Shown: piece after piece, positions 5,621 to 7,251 of the stretch
How the letters are laid out: each line of letters opens with the position of its first letter
Numbering within the stretch: position 1 is the stretch's first letter
Origin: Rhodospirillales bacterium
GTDB lineage: Bacteria > Pseudomonadota > Alphaproteobacteria > Rhodospirillales > Casp-alpha2
NCBI GenBank assembly: GCA_028282185.1
Contig: JANQIJ010000086.1
Coordinates: 1-7,251, forward strand
DNA length: 7,251 nucleotides
Reading direction: 5' to 3'
Position numbers and translations under genes: made by a program
Notes under the pieces: generated by a model
What the model was told of the DNA's origin: nothing
Database searches by the model: none
Seen by the model: the letters and a program-made list of their open reading frames with translations, nothing else

Positions 5621-6378
5621 GCCGGCGGGCCGGGAGATTCAATCGGCGAGGCCGCCGCGCCCCGATCGAGCAGGCGATCGACGAAGGCGGGGACGAGGTC
5701 GGTCGCCGGGCCGTATTGCGTTTCGGCGAACAGGGTCGCCCCCTCCGACGGCTCGAGGTTCAGTTCCACCGTATGGCCCCGGCCGGCGAGGCGGACTTCC
5801 TGAACGAAACCGGCCGCAGGATAGACATTGCCCGATGTGCCGATCGACAGGAACAGGCCGCAGCCGATCAGGGCGCGGTTGATATCATCCATGTAAAGCG
5901 GCATTTCGCCGAACCAAACCACATGCGGGCGCAAGGTGCCCAATTGACCGCAGGTCCGACAGGCATGGCCCGTGGTCAGGTCGTCGCGCCAATCGGTGAC
6001 GTCCTGGCAGGCGGTGCAGCGGATTTTCAACAACTCACCATGCATATGGATCAGGTTCCTGGACCCGGCCCGCTCATGCAGGTCGTCGATGTTCTGGGTA
6101 ACGATCAGAACCTCGCCGGGCCAGCCCCGTTCCAACCGGGCAAGCGCCCGATGCGCGGCGTTGGGCTGGACCGCCGCGTCGATCAGACCTTGCCGCCGGG
6201 CGTTATAAAAACCCTGGACCCGGTCCGGATCTCGGCGGTAGGCCTCGGGCGTGGCCACATCCTCGATCCGCACCCTGGCCCACAGGCCGTCCGCGTCGCG
6301 AAAGGTGTCCAAGCCGGATTCCTTGGAAATGCCCGCCCCGGTCAGAACGACGATGGAGAAATGGTCTGTCCTTGTCAT
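5617..6378 (-). CDS. cobB: Sir2-family NAD-dependent protein deacylase, class III (CobB/SIRT5 type)
   Basis: This 253-residue sirtuin removes acyl groups from lysine, consuming NAD+ and releasing nicotinamide and O-acyl-ADP-ribose. All core motifs are intact: GAGISKESGLDTFRD (14-28), TQNIDDLH (94-101), the catalytic His113 in HMHGEL, four zinc cysteines (Cys121-x2-Cys124 and Cys140-x2-Cys143), GTLRPHVVWFGE (147-158), the NAD-site GTSGNVYPAAG (180-190), and an LNLEP segment (206-210). Tyr58-x2-Arg61 in GFYNARR matches the Tyr/Arg pair of class III sirtuins, which bind the carboxylate of succinyl- or malonyl-lysine; desuccinylase activity is therefore likely. The start at 6378 opens directly on the Rossmann fold, with AAGGGGG about 11 nt upstream (6390-6396). 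The longer frame to 6633 is antisense to the phosphatase gene and rejected. It is divergent from the phosphatase gene at 61 bp, and its stop overlaps the glucosaminidase stop. Confidence 0.94.
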   Translation of the reverse strand: MTRTDHFSIVVLTGAGISKESGLDTFRDADGLWARVRIEDVATPEAYRRDPDRVQGFYNARRQGLIDAAVQPNAAHRALARLERGWPGEVLIVTQNIDDLHERAGSRNLIHMHGELLKIRCTACQDVTDWRDDLTTGHACRTCGQLGTLRPHVVWFGEMPLYMDDINRALIGCGLFLSIGTSGNVYPAAGFVQEVRLAGRGHTVELNLEPSEGATLFAETQYGPATDLVPAFVDRLLDRGAAASPIESPGPPA

Positions 6379-6439
6379 GTCGGTTGCAGCCCCCTTGAGG
6401 CCCGGTGATAATCGAGCACTAAACAATCCGGAGGGACCG
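6379..6439. promoter_or_regulatory. 61-bp divergent promoter region between sirtuin and phosphatase genes
   Basis: Both start signals must fit in 61 bp: AAGGGGG (6390-6396, minus) for the sirtuin and GGAGGG (6430-6435, plus) for the phosphatase. Only about 33 bp separate the two ribosome sites, so the promoters must overlap each other or extend into the opposite coding region. GATAAT-like bases occur near 6407-6412, but I found no pair of -35/-10 boxes with correct spacing that I would defend. Confidence 0.4.
6430..6435 (+). promoter_or_regulatory. ribosome binding site GGAGGG fixing a GTG start for the phosphatase
   Basis: GGAGGG ends 4 nt before the GTG at 6440, and the protein from that codon begins MVNVLFVCLGN, exactly at the family's first beta strand. 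No in-frame ATG near this position gives a family-like N-terminus, so a GTG start is the best reading. Confidence 0.8.
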
Positions 6440-6916
6440 GTGGTCAACGTGCTGTTCGTCTGTTTGGGCAACATTTGCCGTTCGCCGACGGCGCATGGCG
6501 TGTTCCGCCACTTGGTCCGGACCGAGGGCCTGGCCGAGACCATCCACACCGACTGCGCCGGAACCGGCGCCTGGCATATCGGCGAGCCGCCGGACAGCCG
6601 GGCCCAGGCGGCGGCGCGGCGGCGCGGCATCAATCTGTCCGATTTGCGCGCCCGCCAAACCCGGTCCCGCGATTTCGTCGATTACGACTACATCCTGGCC
6701 ATGGACCGACGCAATCACGACGACCTTCTCGCCCTGGCGCCGAAGGGGCGCGACGGCCGCCTGCATCTGTTCCTCGACTTCGCGCCCAAACTCGGCTGCG
6801 CCGAGGTGCCCGACCCCTATTACGGCGGCGACGCCGGGTTCGAGCGAGTCTTGGACATGGTCGAAACCGCCTCCCTTGGGTTGCTTGACCATATTCGTCG
6901 AATCCATGACCTTTGA
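6440..6916 (+). CDS. low-molecular-weight protein tyrosine phosphatase family protein, likely ketosamine-phosphate phosphatase
   Basis: This 158-residue protein has the usual LMW-PTP length. The phosphate-binding loop is C8-LGNIC-R14-S-P at the end of the first strand, with Cys8 the nucleophile and Arg14 the phosphate ligand. The general-acid Asp125 lies in VPDPYYGG (123-130), so both catalytic elements are intact. DYILAMDRRNHDDL (83-96) is the conserved strand and loop preceding them. It starts at GTG (6440) with GGAGGG 4 nt upstream. Its 3' end overlaps the start of a fructosamine-kinase-family gene by 11 nt, which implies translational coupling. LMW-PTP homologues encoded beside bacterial fructosamine-3-kinase homologues are reported to dephosphorylate protein-bound ribulosamine 5-phosphate and erythrulosamine 4-phosphate, so a deglycation role is more likely than phosphotyrosine signalling. 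That assignment is from context; the sequence alone shows only the family. Confidence 0.93.
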   Translation: MVNVLFVCLGNICRSPTAHGVFRHLVRTEGLAETIHTDCAGTGAWHIGEPPDSRAQAAARRRGINLSDLRARQTRSRDFVDYDYILAMDRRNHDDLLALAPKGRDGRLHLFLDFAPKLGCAEVPDPYYGGDAGFERVLDMVETASLGLLDHIRRIHDL

Positions 6917-7251
6917 CACCGCCCTGCTCCGTCGGATCGGCACGGCGCTTGGGCAAGAGCTTCCGGCCCTCAGGCCGCTCGACGGCGGCACCGCCGGAGA
7001 CCGCGTGTTCAAAGCCCAGTTGGCCGATGGCGCCAGCGTCGTCGTCAAGGCGACGGGCCCGGGCCGTGCGCCGATTCTCGATCTTGAGGCGAGGATGCTG
7101 CGCCTGCTTGATCAGCGTTCGAACCTGCCGGTGCCGCAGGTCCTGCATGCCGCGCCGAACCTCCTGGTGCTTGAGTTCATCCCCTCCCAAGGGGGCCTGT
7201 CACCGGCCGGCGAAGCGCAGGCGGCGGAGATCATCGCGGCGCTACACACCA
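6906..7251 (+). CDS. fructosamine/ketosamine-3-kinase family protein, 5' part (runs off the window)
   Basis: The first 115 residues are present; a full member has roughly 260-300. The family (PF03881; human FN3K, E. coli YniA) phosphorylates C3 of the sugar in ketosamines formed by glycation of lysine, causing the adduct to break down and freeing the amine. In the visible N-lobe, GGTAGDRVFKAQL (27-39) is the glycine-containing first hairpin, VVVKATG (45-51) gives the ATP-binding Lys48, and DLEARMLRLL (59-68) supplies helix-C Glu61. LPVPQVL (74-80) and LLVLEFIP (86-93) form the segment leading to the hinge. The catalytic loop HGDL lies beyond the edge. The ATG at 6906 overlaps the phosphatase stop by 11 nt, and no ribosome site is visible, consistent with coupled translation. 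Other aminoglycoside-phosphotransferase-fold kinases are alternatives, but the LMW-PTP neighbour favours this one. Confidence 0.88.
   Translation, partial: MTFDTALLRRIGTALGQELPALRPLDGGTAGDRVFKAQLADGASVVVKATGPGRAPILDLEARMLRLLDQRSNLPVPQVLHAAPNLLVLEFIPSQGGLSPAGEAQAAEIIAALHT

Noticed and set aside
6251..6439. N-terminal extension of the LMW-PTP frame
   Set aside because: It lies antisense inside the sirtuin gene. The family begins at the MVNVLFVCLGN segment, which has its own ribosome site before GTG 6440.
6379..6633. N-terminal extension of the sirtuin frame
   Set aside because: It is antisense to the LMW-PTP coding region and lies outside the Sir2 fold. The Rossmann strand begins right after the Met at 6378.
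1..7251. Search for CRISPR arrays, tRNA or rRNA genes, insertion sequences, attachment sites and phage genes
   Set aside because: I saw no regularly spaced repeats, cloverleaf sequences, transposase or integrase motifs, or long terminal inverted repeats by reading both strands.

Overview
The window is GC-rich, densely packed bacterial DNA with strong G/C preference at third codon positions. The protein set (GcvA-like LysR regulator, Bax-type glucosaminidase, class III sirtuin, Fe-S uracil-DNA-glycosylase-like protein, TauD dioxygenase) fits an alphaproteobacterium. My best guess is the Rhodospirillales and relatives, but no RNA or marker gene fixes the taxon. It looks like ordinary chromosome: there are no transposases, phage genes, tRNAs, CRISPR arrays or long repeats.

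Layout. (1) At 73-2507 there is a small catabolic-looking module. A TauD/TfdA-family Fe(II)/2-oxoglutarate dioxygenase (510-1373, minus) is followed on the same strand by an antibiotic-biosynthesis-monooxygenase (ABM) domain protein (73-375, minus). A LysR regulator (1602-2507, plus) is read divergently from the dioxygenase across a 228-bp region with dyads and direct hexamers. (2) At 2532-4623 two minus-strand genes lie in series: a uracil-DNA-glycosylase-superfamily protein with a complete four-cysteine [4Fe-4S] pattern (4039-4623), then an AAA ATPase with a C-terminal DUF4143 region (2532-3971). A good sigma70-like promoter lies between them. (3) At 4760-5620 is an exported or membrane-anchored Bax-like glucosaminidase (plus). 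Its stop codon overlaps that of the convergent sirtuin deacylase gene (5617-6378, minus) within the tetranucleotide CTAG. (4) Across only 61 bp from the sirtuin start, a low-molecular-weight tyrosine-phosphatase-family gene (6440-6916, plus, GTG start) begins. It overlaps by 11 nt a fructosamine-kinase-family gene (from 6906) that runs off the right edge.

How they may work together. The phosphatase/kinase pair matches the known pairing of bacterial fructosamine-3-kinase homologues with LMW-PTP-like ketosamine-phosphate phosphatases, which implies protein deglycation. The divergent class III sirtuin also removes non-enzymatic lysine modifications, so 5617-7251 may be a compact lysine de-modification locus; this is inference. 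The LysR regulator probably controls the dioxygenase/ABM pair, whose substrate cannot be told from sequence. All CDS starts were chosen by ribosome-binding-site position and family length, and most are shorter than the longest open frame.

No gene-free stretch exceeds 300 bases. The longest is the 228-bp divergent region at 1374-1601. I found no clear evidence of an undescribed system. The most unusual items are the degenerate nuclease residues in the DUF4143 ATPase and the sirtuin/phosphatase/kinase arrangement.
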